DNA of 64,000 nucleotides from NCBI GenBank assembly GCA_024234215.1, contig JACKOQ010000004.1:1-64000 (forward strand), read 5' to 3'. Origin of the DNA: Pseudomonadales bacterium (GTDB taxonomy: Bacteria; Pseudomonadota; Gammaproteobacteria; Pseudomonadales; UBA5862). Position numbers and translations under genes: made by a program. Shown here in pieces: positions 43,670 to 53,161 of this stretch (position 1 is the first letter of the stretch; the number at the start of each line of letters is the position of its first letter). The notes beneath the pieces are model-generated. The model did not search any database. It worked only from the letters and a program-made list of their open reading frames with translations, and had not been told where the DNA came from.

Positions 43670-45505
43670 ATGTCATCCAGACCTTTCGGCTCGGAAGCCG
43701 ATGAAAAATTCGCACGATCACGGCGGCAGTTCGTCCAGGGGCTGGCCGCAGGTGGCGCACTCCTTGGCCTGGGGCTGTGGCCCAGGCAGAGCTGGGCGCT
43801 GCGCTCTCCGGGCCAGCTCGAAGTGCTGTCGGGCACGCAGTTCGACCTGAGCGTAGGCGAGACGCTGGTCAACTACACGGGCAAGACGCGGCCTGCCATC
43901 ACCGTCAACGGCTCGGTGCCTGCACCGATCCTGCGCTGGAAGGAAGGCACTCGGGTGCAGCTGCGGGTCCGCAACGACCTGCCCCCAGGCTCGATCCACG
44001 GCGACTCCACGTCGATCCACTGGCACGGCATCCTGCTGCCGGCCAACATGGACGGCGTGCCGGGCCTGAGCTTCGACGGGATCAATCGTGGCGAGAGCTA
44101 CCTGTACGAGTTCGACGTCCGCCAGGCCGGAACCTATTGGTACCACAGCCATTCGGGATTCCAGGAACAGGGCGGGATGTACGGGCCGCTGATCATCGAC
44201 CCCATCGAGCCGCCTCCGTTCTCCTACGACCGCGACTACGTGGTCTTCCTGTCCGATTGGACCGACATGGATCCGGCCCGCCTGTTCGCCCGGCTGAAGA
44301 AGCTGTCGGAGTACGACAACTATTACCAGCGCACGGTGGGAGACTTCTTCCGTGACGTGCGCCGGGACGGCTTGAGCGCGACGCTGAGCGACCGTACGGC
44401 ATGGGGGCGCATGCGCATGACGCCGACCGACCTGTCCGACGTCAACGCGCACACCTACACGTACCTGATGAACGGCACCACGTCGCTGGGAAACTGGACG
44501 GGATTGTTCCGCAGCGGGGAAAAGATCCGCCTGCGCTTCATCAACGGCTCGGCGATGACCTACTTCGACGTCCGCATCCCGGGCCTGAAGATGACGGTGG
44601 TCGAGGTCGATGGCCAGTACGTCCATCCGCTGACGGTGGACGAGATCCGCATCGCCACGGCCGAGACCTTCGACGTGATCGTCGAACCTGCCGGGCAGGA
44701 CGCTTTCACGATCTTCGCCCAGGATTCCGCGCGCACCGGCTACGTTAGCGGCACGCTCGCGGTCCGCGAGGGCTTGCGTGCCCCGGTGCCGGCGGTGGAC
44801 CCGCGGCCGCTGCTGACCATGGCCGACATGGGGCATGGCGGCCACGGCGCCCATTCAGGGCTGGCAGTTCCCTCGGCTGATCCACATGCCGGGCATGGCG
44901 CCGTGCCGGCGCCGGACCCGCACGCCGGCCACGGGGCTCCAGCCGCACAAGGCGCGCACGCCGGGCATGGAAGCGGCGGCATGCAGACGCATCCGGCCAG
45001 TGAAACGGGCAATCCCCTGGTGGACATGCAGACCATGACGCCAGAGCCGCGACTGTCCGATCCGGGCATCGGCCTGCGCGGCAACGGTCGCACCGTGGCG
45101 ACGTACGCCGACCTGAAGAGCCTGTTTGAGGACCCCGACGGCCGCGAGCCGGGGCGCACGGTGGAGCTGCACCTGACCGGCCACATGGAGCGTTTCGCCT
45201 GGTCGTTCGACGGGATCAAGTTCGCCGACGCCGCGCCGCTGCGCCTCAACTACGGCGAGCGCATGCGCATCGTGCTGGTGAACGACACCATGATGTCGCA
45301 TCCGATCCATCTGCATGGCGTGTGGAGCGACCTGGAGGACGAACAGGGCAACTTCCATTTGCGCAAGCACACCGTGGACATGCCGCCGGGCACGAAGCGC
45401 AGCTACCGGGTGCGCGCCGATGCACTCGGTCGCTGGGCCTACCACTGCCATCTCTTCTTCCACATGGAGTCTGGAATGTTCCGGGAAGTGAGGATCGAAG
45501 AATGA
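43670..45505 (+). CDS. copA: Periplasmic multicopper oxidase CopA
   Basis: A 611-aa protein with a Tat signal (FARSRRQFVQGLAAGGALLG) and the four copper-ligand boxes HWHG, YWYHSHSG, HPIHLHG and HCHLFFHMESGM. Before the last cupredoxin domain lies a Met/His-rich stretch (MGHGGHGAHSG, PHAGHG repeats) that should bind extra Cu. It oxidises Cu+ in the periplasm. The start at 43670 gives the proper signal peptide. The stop overlaps copB. Confidence 0.93.
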   Translation: MSSRPFGSEADEKFARSRRQFVQGLAAGGALLGLGLWPRQSWALRSPGQLEVLSGTQFDLSVGETLVNYTGKTRPAITVNGSVPAPILRWKEGTRVQLRVRNDLPPGSIHGDSTSIHWHGILLPANMDGVPGLSFDGINRGESYLYEFDVRQAGTYWYHSHSGFQEQGGMYGPLIIDPIEPPPFSYDRDYVVFLSDWTDMDPARLFARLKKLSEYDNYYQRTVGDFFRDVRRDGLSATLSDRTAWGRMRMTPTDLSDVNAHTYTYLMNGTTSLGNWTGLFRSGEKIRLRFINGSAMTYFDVRIPGLKMTVVEVDGQYVHPLTVDEIRIATAETFDVIVEPAGQDAFTIFAQDSARTGYVSGTLAVREGLRAPVPAVDPRPLLTMADMGHGGHGAHSGLAVPSADPHAGHGAVPAPDPHAGHGAPAAQGAHAGHGSGGMQTHPASETGNPLVDMQTMTPEPRLSDPGIGLRGNGRTVATYADLKSLFEDPDGREPGRTVELHLTGHMERFAWSFDGIKFADAAPLRLNYGERMRIVLVNDTMMSHPIHLHGVWSDLEDEQGNFHLRKHTVDMPPGTKRSYRVRADALGRWAYHCHLFFHMESGMFREVRIEE

Positions 45506-46533
45506 TGCGCGCAAGGAAATCGATGCGGTGGATTGCGCTGGCCGCAGCGTTGTCGCTCCCTCCCGTTGCGGCCTCCGCGCAGCATGCCGGGCATGGCCAG
45601 CCGGTCACGTCGAGTTCGACGGCGGACCCGCAGGAAGAGCCCGCGACGGCGCCCCAGCCTCCCGATGCCGGAACGGACCACTCGCAGATGGATCATGGAC
45701 AGCATGATCGCCCGCAGGTCGACCATTCCCAGATGGATCATTCGCAGCATGATCGTCCGCAGGTCGACCACTCGCAGATGGATCATTCCCGGATGGGGAC
45801 GCTCGACTCGCCACGCGAACCCATCCCCTCCGTCACGGATGCCGATCGCCTGGCGGCATTCCCGCCGCTGAAGGACTACCACAAGCACGGAACCAGCCTG
45901 AACTCGTTCTGGCTCATGGATCAGTTGGAAGGGGCGAACACGGATGAAGGCAGGGAGATCGCCTGGGAGGGAATCGGCTGGGTCGGGAGCGACATCAACC
46001 GCCTCTGGCTGAGGACCAAGGGGCACGCTCTGGATGAGAGCCTGCAGCGTGCGCGGGTCGAGGTGATGTACGGACGCGCGATCCATCCCTGGTGGGATGT
46101 CGTGGTGGGCGTGCGCCGGGATTTCGGTGACTTCGGCGGGGGCGGAACGCCGCGCAACTGGGCCGCGTTCGGCGTCCAGGGGCTGGCGCCCTACAAGTTC
46201 GAGGTGTCGGCAACGGGTTACGTCGGAGAAGGCGGCAAGACGGCGGCGATCGTCGAGGCCGAGTACGAAATGCTGTTCACCAACCGGCTGATCGCCAGTT
46301 GGGGCGTCGAAGCCAACTGGTTCGGGCAGTCCGATCCGGAAGAGGTCATCGGGTCGGGTTTGAGTACCGTGGAGGCGGGTGTTCGTTTGCGGTACGAGAT
46401 CACGCGGCAATTTGCGCCCTATATCGGATTCGAACGCGAATGGAGTTTCGGCGAGACGTCGGACCTGCGCGGGCTCAGCAGCCACTCCCGAACCGACAAC
46501 CGCTGGGTCGTTGGCCTTCGTCTGTGGTTCTGA
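45502..46533 (+). CDS. copB: Outer-membrane copper resistance protein CopB
   Basis: A 343-aa protein with a signal peptide (MRWIALAAALSLPPVAASA), an N-terminal His/Met-rich region with 15-aa repeats (DHSQMDHGQHDRPQV) and a C-terminal CopB beta-barrel (SLNSFWLMDQLEG through AGVRLRYEITRQFAPYIGFE, ending VGLRLWF). It sequesters copper at the outer membrane with CopA. The start overlaps the copA stop. Confidence 0.92.
   Translation: MMRARKSMRWIALAAALSLPPVAASAQHAGHGQPVTSSSTADPQEEPATAPQPPDAGTDHSQMDHGQHDRPQVDHSQMDHSQHDRPQVDHSQMDHSRMGTLDSPREPIPSVTDADRLAAFPPLKDYHKHGTSLNSFWLMDQLEGANTDEGREIAWEGIGWVGSDINRLWLRTKGHALDESLQRARVEVMYGRAIHPWWDVVVGVRRDFGDFGGGGTPRNWAAFGVQGLAPYKFEVSATGYVGEGGKTAAIVEAEYEMLFTNRLIASWGVEANWFGQSDPEEVIGSGLSTVEAGVRLRYEITRQFAPYIGFEREWSFGETSDLRGLSSHSRTDNRWVVGLRLWF
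45676..45797 (+). repeat. 45-bp in-frame tandem repeat in copB
   Basis: Two full units (45676-45720, 45721-45765) and a partial third (45766-45797) encode DHSQMDH(G/S)QHDRPQV. Unit number is likely to vary between strains, altering the number of His/Met metal sites. Confidence 0.85.
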
Positions 46534-46561
46534 TGAGCTGAATAGGCGGTAGTCCTGACGT

Positions 46562-46681
46562 TCAATGAGGCATGTGAGCGTTTGGGCCGTGCCCTCCCCC
46601 AAGCAACATGGCAGCAATCATGAGTACGATAATTGCGCTTGCGACCGTAAATGCCTTGACCCATCGCGGCGTACCCTGCAT
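46562..46681 (-). CDS. 39-aa single-span membrane peptide
   Basis: MQGTPRWVKAFTVASAIIVL begins a peptide with one hydrophobic helix (about residues 10-27) and a GGGHGPNAHMPH tail bearing His and Met. The frame is open further upstream to a stop near 46743, so a TTG start around 46738 could add residues LPCQST. It lies 141 nt after the NMP phosphorylase gene on the same strand. I regard it as real because membrane peptides with a PRWVK...GGGHGP pattern accompany copper genes in related islands. Confidence 0.55.
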   Translation of the reverse strand: MQGTPRWVKAFTVASAIIVLMIAAMLLGGGHGPNAHMPH

Positions 46682-46822
46682 CAAGCTGTCATCCGATCCA
46701 TCCGACCGATGCAAAGACGTGGATTGACAGGGCAACGTCGCGAACGGAATCTGTCATGGGCGTACACTGGTCTCCCAAGGCGAGCCGCTTCCTGGCTACC
46801 TCATACAATTCAAAAAGCGGCA

Positions 46823-48355
46823 TCAATCTTCCAACTGCACGATATCCCCACTGTGGGCCACGTAGTCCAGGGCATACGCCAACTCGCCGGTCGTCTCAGC
46901 ATGCAAATGGAGCAGCGGCTGACCTTTCTCCACAATCGAGCCGAGATTGACCTCCATGCGTACACCCGCAACCTTGGCTTGAGGTGCGCCCGCGAGCTTC
47001 GCGAGCTGGGAGAGCTTTCGATTGTTGATGAGCATGACCCGCCCGGCGTGGGGCGCGGTCAGCGGGCGCACGTGCGCCGCCTTTGGCGGTTCACGCATAC
47101 CTCCCTGGGCTTCACAAATGCGCTGAAATTTCTCCCAAGCGCGACCGTCGGCCAGCGTCGAGAGGGCGAGCCCGTAGCCAGCTCCCTCTGCTGCGATACC
47201 GCCAATTTCGAGGGCGGCACCGGCCAGCATCGCGGCGCGCTCGCGCAGATCAGCCGGCGCATCCGGCGTGTTCTGCAACACGGCCAGAATGTCGAGCGCC
47301 TCAAGTGAGGGGCCGATACCTCGGCCGACGGGCTGCAAACCGTTGGTGCGGATGCAGGTCGCCCGCAGCCCAAAATGTTGGGCCACAGAGATCAACCGAT
47401 CGCCGAGCTGGCGCGCAGCGTCTTCGGTCCGAACCTTCGCGGTCGGCCCTACAGGAATGTCGAGTACCACGTGGGTCGAACCGGCGGCGATTTTCTTGGA
47501 CAGCACCGAGGCGATGAGCTGGCCTTCGGTATCGACGTTGAGTTCACGTTCAACCCGCACGAAAATGTCGTCAGCCGGGCTGAGGTGTACGGCACCGCCC
47601 CAGGCGATGCAACCTCCCTCGGCTTCAACGACTCGCCGCAGCGCGGTGAGGCCGAGATCGACAGGGGCCAGCGTCTCCATGGTGTCGGCGGTGCCGGCCG
47701 GTGAGGTAATGGCGCGCGAGGATGTTTTCGGCATCACGAGCCCGTTGGCCGTGACGATAGCGACGACGATGGGCGTCGTGCGGTTCCCCGGCAGCCCGCC
47801 GATGCAGTGCTTGTCAACGACCACCGGCGTGTCCCAGGTCAGCCGGTCGCCCACGTCGATCATCGCGCGGGTGAGGCCGATGGTTTCTTGGTCGTCGAGC
47901 GGTAGGGATGCGCCGGCAGTCAGGAAGGCAGAGAGGTGAACGTCCGTATAGCGCCCGGCGACGATATCTCGGACGATGCCGCTGAGCGCCACCGCGTCGA
48001 GTCGGTGGCCGTAGATGCGCCGCCGCACGCTCGTCAAAGACTCAAGCGCGGGCGCGTGGCTGACAGTGATGACATCGCCTTCCGCAACGCCCAGGCGTGT
48101 CCAGGCGGCCTCGGAGAGTGCGGCCTCGCCCGGTGCGATCAGTTCGCCCTCTGCCTGGAAGAGCATCGCCTGCACTTGGCGACCGCCTGCGGAGAGAAGC
48201 ACCTGTGAACGGGAAGAGAGCCCTTCCGCCCGGCAGACGTGACAGTCGGTGCGCATGATGGCGATCGCCTGATGCTGCGCGTGAAGGCCCAGGCGCTTCG
48301 CACGCAATGTCGGCGGCGCGGAGATGTCGGCGATGAAGGCGGTGTGATTCGTCAT
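46823..48355 (-). CDS. NMP (AMP) phosphorylase of the thymidine phosphorylase family
   Basis: A 510-aa protein. An N-terminal extension of about 85 residues is followed by the phosphorylase core with DKHCIGGLPGNRTTPIV and TSSRAITSPAGTADTME. Classical thymidine phosphorylases have GGVGDK at the first site; GGLPGNR is the archaeal AMP-phosphorylase version, and the length also fits that group. The expected reaction is NMP + Pi to base + ribose 1,5-bisphosphate. The start overlaps the metallo-beta-lactamase stop (ATGA). No ribose-1,5-bisphosphate isomerase or RuBisCO is in the window. Confidence 0.82.
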   Translation of the reverse strand: MTNHTAFIADISAPPTLRAKRLGLHAQHQAIAIMRTDCHVCRAEGLSSRSQVLLSAGGRQVQAMLFQAEGELIAPGEAALSEAAWTRLGVAEGDVITVSHAPALESLTSVRRRIYGHRLDAVALSGIVRDIVAGRYTDVHLSAFLTAGASLPLDDQETIGLTRAMIDVGDRLTWDTPVVVDKHCIGGLPGNRTTPIVVAIVTANGLVMPKTSSRAITSPAGTADTMETLAPVDLGLTALRRVVEAEGGCIAWGGAVHLSPADDIFVRVERELNVDTEGQLIASVLSKKIAAGSTHVVLDIPVGPTAKVRTEDAARQLGDRLISVAQHFGLRATCIRTNGLQPVGRGIGPSLEALDILAVLQNTPDAPADLRERAAMLAGAALEIGGIAAEGAGYGLALSTLADGRAWEKFQRICEAQGGMREPPKAAHVRPLTAPHAGRVMLINNRKLSQLAKLAGAPQAKVAGVRMEVNLGSIVEKGQPLLHLHAETTGELAYALDYVAHSGDIVQLED

Positions 48356-49710
48356 AGCTCGAATACCTGGTCCAGCCTCGGAACGGCGGCAGGCCATCCC
48401 GATTCCTTGCCGATTCGGATACGCAACGCCTCGGCTGCGAGCGGTTCACCATGAACAATGAACACACGGGATGGGGCATGGCGGAATCCCGAGAGCCAGC
48501 GCATCAGCTCGTTGGCGTCTGCGTGCGCCGACAGCGCCGGCAGGTTGGCGACTTCCGCGCGAACCGGCACCCATTGCCCGTGGATCTTCACCTCGCTTGC
48601 ACCTTGCAGCATCGCCTGGCCGCGCGTGCCGGCGGCCTGAAACCCAGCAAACAGGATGGTGTTCTCATGATTCGGCGCGAAGGCTTTCAGGTGATGGAGC
48701 ACGCGGCCGCCGGTTGCCATGCCGCTGGCTGAGATCACCACCTTGGGAAAGCGGCTGGCGGTGATCTGCTTAGACTCCTCGACCTCGCGGGTGTAGGTGG
48801 CGATTCCACAGGCGGTCTGGCAAATGTCGGAAGGTAGGCGGTGGTCGTTCAAGTGTGCGCAAAGCAGTTCGCTCGCGTTGATCGCCATTGGGCTATCGAG
48901 GTAGATGGGCACCGAAGCGAGTCGTCCGGCCTGACGAAGTTGCCACAGGTGATAGAGCAGGAGCTGCGCGCGGCCAACCGCGAATGCAGGAATGACGACT
49001 GTGCCACCCTGGCTTACTGTCTTCTCGATCAGCGCGCCGAGCGCATCCGTGGGATCGTCCGGCGCGTGCGTGCGGTTGCCGTAGGTGGATTCGATGACGA
49101 TATAGTCCGCTTCGGGCACGGGTTGGGGATCGAACATCATCGGATCGTCGTAGCGACCCAGATCCCCCGAGAAAACGATGCGCTTGCCGCCCCATTCGAT
49201 GTCGGCCGTGGCGGCACCCAGGATGTGCCCGGCATAGCGGAAGGTCAGGGTGGCATTGCCCGGAAGCTGCACTGATTTGCCGAAGGGGGCGGTGGAGAAC
49301 TGCTTGAGCGAGCGCTCGGCATCGTTCAGCGTGTACAGCGGCAACGCCGGCTTGTGTTTGGAGAAACCCTTCCGGTTCGCGTACTCGGCCTCCTTCTCCT
49401 GTAGGTAGCCGCTGTCCTTGAGGATCAACTCGGCGACGTCGCGCGTTGCCGACGTCGCGTATATCTTCCCGCGGAAGCCGTCGCGCACGAGCTTCGGCAG
49501 GTAGCCGGAATGATCGAGATGCGCGTGAGTCAGTACCACGGCATCGATGTCTTTGGGCTTGATCGGTAGTCGTGCCCAGTTCAGTTCGCGCAGGTTCTTC
49601 AGGCCCTGGAACAAGCCGCAGTCGATGAGGATGCGTCTGTCGCCGTTGGTGAGGAGGTGTTTCGAGCCGGTGACGGTACTGGTACCGCCGAGAGAAGTGA
49701 GCGTCAGCAT
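48352..49710 (-). CDS. Beta-CASP metallo-beta-lactamase fold RNase-like protein
   Basis: A 452-aa protein with the zinc motif LTHAHLDHSGYLP (residues about 60-72), HILGAA, FSGDLGR and a C-terminal HGEP. The beta-CASP insert carries SASGMATGGRVLHHLKAF. It is like CPSF73/YsfB-type nucleases, acting on RNA in the cytosol. It overlaps the phosphoketolase gene by 7 nt and the phosphorylase gene by 4 nt. It might liberate nucleotides from RNA for the phosphorylase next door (inference). Confidence 0.87.
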   Translation of the reverse strand: MLTLTSLGGTSTVTGSKHLLTNGDRRILIDCGLFQGLKNLRELNWARLPIKPKDIDAVVLTHAHLDHSGYLPKLVRDGFRGKIYATSATRDVAELILKDSGYLQEKEAEYANRKGFSKHKPALPLYTLNDAERSLKQFSTAPFGKSVQLPGNATLTFRYAGHILGAATADIEWGGKRIVFSGDLGRYDDPMMFDPQPVPEADYIVIESTYGNRTHAPDDPTDALGALIEKTVSQGGTVVIPAFAVGRAQLLLYHLWQLRQAGRLASVPIYLDSPMAINASELLCAHLNDHRLPSDICQTACGIATYTREVEESKQITASRFPKVVISASGMATGGRVLHHLKAFAPNHENTILFAGFQAAGTRGQAMLQGASEVKIHGQWVPVRAEVANLPALSAHADANELMRWLSGFRHAPSRVFIVHGEPLAAEALRIRIGKESGWPAAVPRLDQVFEL

Positions 49711-52088
49711 GGCGGCCTTCCAAGGGTGAGCACGGCGATGGCGCCCGGATGGCCGCGGCCGTCCACGGCGTCCCGTTCAGCGGGAACGAGGAGGTCGTCT
49801 CTGTTCCAGCCGGTGAGAGGAACGGCGGCATCGATCAGATGCGCCCAGGAGCAGCGGTTGGCAAACAGCATACCGGACACTTCCAGTGTGCCGCCCCGGC
49901 TGATGTAGCCGCGCGCGGCTGTTGTGCGCGGACCGGAATCCAGTCGCCGGAGCAGGCCGAGCATGGGCTCGGGTCTGGTATGAGAGACGATCAGGCGCGG
50001 CGCGCCCGGAGGGAATAGAGCAGCCAGCTCATCATCGCTTGCCGTGAAGGCTGCCTCGATCGAATCGCGGGGAATGCGGAAGCGGCCGGGCTCGGACATG
50101 GCGGTGACGAGAACACGGCGACCTCGGGTTCTGAGGCGATGGGCGGCCTTCAGCGCCTCTTCGAGCTGATAGGCGCCGATGGCGACGATCTGAAGCTCCG
50201 TGCCCTCGGATTCCCCGTCGACATGTGCCGCGCCATCGTTGGCGAAACGGTTGGCCGCCTCAGCATCGAAGCGGTGCGGCATGTCACGCTTGGAAACGAT
50301 CAGGCACGCCACTTGGCCGCGCCCCTGATAGACGCAGCGCAGAGTGGCCATGGCGCTGTTCGCATCGACCGGGAAGAGCACTCGCGCGGTATCGGACATC
50401 TCGCCCAGCAGCGCCTCGCCGATGGTCGGGTCTTGATGTGACTGCTCGTTCTTCGAGTTCTCCCAGGTATGGGACGTGACAAGCAGCGGTACCGAGATCC
50501 AGCGCGGCTCCTGCCCGGTTTCGCGCTGCCTCCGGGAAAAGACGATCTCCTGACGCAAGCCACCGAGCATCTTCATGGCGAAGGCCTCGTAGCTGACGAT
50601 CAGGTTGATCCCGCTTTTGTTGGCCAGCGCCGCACCCGCCACAGCCTCTTCATTGAGCGCGGTGATGACCGCACCGTCGACGGCATCGGCGACGCCAGGC
50701 TCGGAAGTGTTCACACGATGGCGCAGCCTGTCGAGGGTGGCGCCCATATGGTTGGAGCGCAGCTCGTCTGGATTGCCGACACGCGGGCGAAGACCGGGGT
50801 TGGCGTTCACGAGGCGGATGAACCAGTGATCGAGCGCACGCATGGCGCAACCGGGCGGATCGCTGGCAGCCGTCCATTCCGGCTCGGGCAGGCACGGCAC
50901 GGGTGGGTTGCGCAGCGCGAGCGGATGCCGGCTTTCGGGCTCGCGGCCCTGCCGGTCATGGACGGCGATGGCGGTGACCGCGCGCTCGATCTCTGCGGGC
51001 GGAACGAACAGCACATGTGCCGCCTCGTTGAAGGCATTGCGAGCGGGCTCATCGCTTGCCGGGCTCCCGCCAAGAGGAAGATTGTGAGCAGCGTTGGTGT
51101 CGGCGCCAGGAAAGCCGAAGCCCTTGACCGTCTCGGCGATGACATAGGGAATGGGTGCGGGATAGGTTCGGTCGGGGTCGATGGCAAAGCCCTCAAGCCG
51201 GATTTCAGCGTCGATGATGGCGCAGGCGATGGCGGCGGGATCGCGGCCGTCGATGATGAAGGGATCGAAGCCGTTGAGCCTGAGATGTTCGGCCAGCCAG
51301 TCGGCGCCGCCCTGCTGCGCGATCTGTACGCGCTCCTCGATGCGGCGACCGTTGAGAATCATGACAGGAACGACAAGGCCGGAATCCTCGGCACGCCACC
51401 AGCGCGGCGTCCAGTCTGATCCGCGTTGCTCCTCGAAGGCGCCATCGCTCAGGAACGCGACAAGGCATTCGCCCGGCAGTGGCGCATGGACATACTGAAC
51501 CTCTGCGAAGCCGAGATAGCCGCCTTCCGAGATTGCACCGGCCGTGTTCGGTCCGGCGTGGCTGCCGAGCGGCACGGCTGCGTTGCCCTCGGCGTCGATG
51601 GCGTAGGAATAGAAGTCGGCCGCAAGCTGCGAGAGACCTTTCTCGCTGCGGTCGTAGCGACCCTTTTGGGCGGTCGACACGTCTCCGGTGAGCGCGTTGA
51701 CCGCCTCGATCGCGGCGACACAGTGGCCTTGCCCCATCAGCCACGAACGGGTTTTCGCAGTGATCGCGTTGGCGGCGAGATAGCCAACGAAAGCGGGCAC
51801 CATGTTGAGTGATCCGCCGGTATGGCCTTCGGGCGTCGGTTTGAACGCATCGGCCGGGAGTGGCGCGCCGGAAAGATCGACACGGCGGGCATAGGTCATA
51901 TGGACGACCGTCCACATCGCGGCAGAGGTCAAGCGGTCGGCGGCAGCGAGGATGCGGTAAAGGGCTCCCGGATCGATGCGGCCGGACGTGGCCAGGGCAG
52001 CGACGCGCTCTATCGTTTCTTCGTTGTGTGTGATCGGGCCGTAGCCCTTGCGCCAGGTCTCGAATGCTCCCGTTGTCATCTCGTTCAT
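49704..52088 (-). CDS. xfp: Phosphoketolase
   Basis: A 794-aa thiamine-diphosphate enzyme with EGHTGGSLNMVPAFVGYLA, GGEGH-equivalent GHTGG sites, FLSDGAFEEQRGSDW and the C-terminal region LLVTSHTWENSKNEQSHQDP typical of Xfp. It cleaves xylulose 5-phosphate (or fructose 6-phosphate) with Pi to acetyl phosphate plus glyceraldehyde 3-phosphate (or erythrose 4-phosphate). Start 52088 is chosen for GGAGGCGG upstream. It lies 101 nt after the prs stop. Confidence 0.9.
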   Translation of the reverse strand: MNEMTTGAFETWRKGYGPITHNEETIERVAALATSGRIDPGALYRILAAADRLTSAAMWTVVHMTYARRVDLSGAPLPADAFKPTPEGHTGGSLNMVPAFVGYLAANAITAKTRSWLMGQGHCVAAIEAVNALTGDVSTAQKGRYDRSEKGLSQLAADFYSYAIDAEGNAAVPLGSHAGPNTAGAISEGGYLGFAEVQYVHAPLPGECLVAFLSDGAFEEQRGSDWTPRWWRAEDSGLVVPVMILNGRRIEERVQIAQQGGADWLAEHLRLNGFDPFIIDGRDPAAIACAIIDAEIRLEGFAIDPDRTYPAPIPYVIAETVKGFGFPGADTNAAHNLPLGGSPASDEPARNAFNEAAHVLFVPPAEIERAVTAIAVHDRQGREPESRHPLALRNPPVPCLPEPEWTAASDPPGCAMRALDHWFIRLVNANPGLRPRVGNPDELRSNHMGATLDRLRHRVNTSEPGVADAVDGAVITALNEEAVAGAALANKSGINLIVSYEAFAMKMLGGLRQEIVFSRRQRETGQEPRWISVPLLVTSHTWENSKNEQSHQDPTIGEALLGEMSDTARVLFPVDANSAMATLRCVYQGRGQVACLIVSKRDMPHRFDAEAANRFANDGAAHVDGESEGTELQIVAIGAYQLEEALKAAHRLRTRGRRVLVTAMSEPGRFRIPRDSIEAAFTASDDELAALFPPGAPRLIVSHTRPEPMLGLLRRLDSGPRTTAARGYISRGGTLEVSGMLFANRCSWAHLIDAAVPLTGWNRDDLLVPAERDAVDGRGHPGAIAVLTLGRPPC

Positions 52089-52189
52089 GCCGTCGCCGCC
52101 TCCAGTCAATTGTTCTTGTTCGTCAGTCAACGACCGGCCGTCTATGACGGCGGATCGCTGGCCCGAAACGAAATCGACACCCGCGCACC

Positions 52190-53161
52190 TCACCCAGTAT
52201 CGGGCGGCGGCTCCGGCGGGCGCCGGTGACGGACAACGTTTTCACTGCCTATTCCACTCAGCGCCATTGCTCTTGCGATCAGCGGCGCCAGTCCGATGGC
52301 GTTGCTCTCATGTTGTACGGCATCGGTCGAGACGATTCGCCCGCACAGGGGCACGAGGCGTTGATAGGCATCCTCGGCAAAGATGCCGTGCACCACGGCA
52401 ACAAACGGCCGTGCAAAGCCCTGCTGCGGCAACTGCCGGGCCGCTTCGATCAGCGTCCGGCCGGATGAGGCGATGTCGTCGGTCAGCACCGGCTGGCGGC
52501 CGTGCCACGCGGACAGGTCGGACAATTTGACCTCGACGTTGCGGTCGCCGTGGCGAATTTTGCGCAGCACCGCATGTGGCGCGCCGATGCGCTCGGCAAT
52601 GGCAGCCACCCATTGCTCGCTTTCCTCATCCGGGCCGACCAAGAGCGGGTTTTCGACTTCCGCCGCGACCCAATCTGCCAACAGCGGCGCCGCATGCAGC
52701 GTGTCGGTCGGAATGGTGTAGAGCGCGGACAATGCCGGATAGCGATGCAGATGTGGGTCGACCGTGACCAGTCGATCGAAGCTCGACGACACAAGCCGGG
52801 CAAAACTCTTGGAGGTCACGGCTTCGCCTGCCTGGAAACGACGATCCTGTCGCATATAGGCCAGATACGGAGCGGCCAGAATCACTTCGCGCGCCCCCAA
52901 TTCGCGGGCGGCATCGGCTGCGAAGATGAGCCGCAGAAAGCACGCATCCGGACGCGCCAACGTGCAGACGAGGATCACCGACTTGTCCGCCACTTCGGAC
53001 AGGATGCGGATATAACTTTCGCCGTCAGGGAATTGCCGGGTCTCGATGGCGCCCAACTCCCAGCCGCCCGCATCCGCCAGTTGGCGGGCCAATATCTCGT
53101 TGCCTGGCAGAGGCAGAATCAGCCGATCGCGCTGGCCGACTTGTTGGCTGGCATCGCTCAT
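52190..53161 (-). CDS. prs: Ribose-phosphate pyrophosphokinase (PRPP synthetase) family
   Basis: A 323-aa protein with RPDACFLRLIFAADAARELG, PYLAYMRQDRRF (ATP/ribose-phosphate loop), TVDPHLHR and the PRPP loop VLTDDIASSGRTLIEA. The house-keeping enzyme has DDIIDTGGT here, so the loop is divergent. It converts ribose 5-phosphate and ATP to PRPP and AMP, or works in reverse. The start overlaps the ATPase stop (ATGA). Probably not the sole cellular Prs. Confidence 0.85.
   Translation of the reverse strand: MSDASQQVGQRDRLILPLPGNEILARQLADAGGWELGAIETRQFPDGESYIRILSEVADKSVILVCTLARPDACFLRLIFAADAARELGAREVILAAPYLAYMRQDRRFQAGEAVTSKSFARLVSSSFDRLVTVDPHLHRYPALSALYTIPTDTLHAAPLLADWVAAEVENPLLVGPDEESEQWVAAIAERIGAPHAVLRKIRHGDRNVEVKLSDLSAWHGRQPVLTDDIASSGRTLIEAARQLPQQGFARPFVAVVHGIFAEDAYQRLVPLCGRIVSTDAVQHESNAIGLAPLIARAMALSGIGSENVVRHRRPPEPPPDTG

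Noticed and set aside
43718..44854. Minus-strand frame opposite the multicopper oxidase
   Set aside because: Antisense shadow of a gene with all four copper boxes.
45676..45797. Short regular repeats resembling a CRISPR array
   Set aside because: Units are 45 bp, contiguous without spacers and in frame with CopB; they encode His/Met repeats.
46565..47308. Plus-strand frame downstream of copB
   Set aside because: Overlaps the NMP phosphorylase gene on the other strand and has no recognisable feature.
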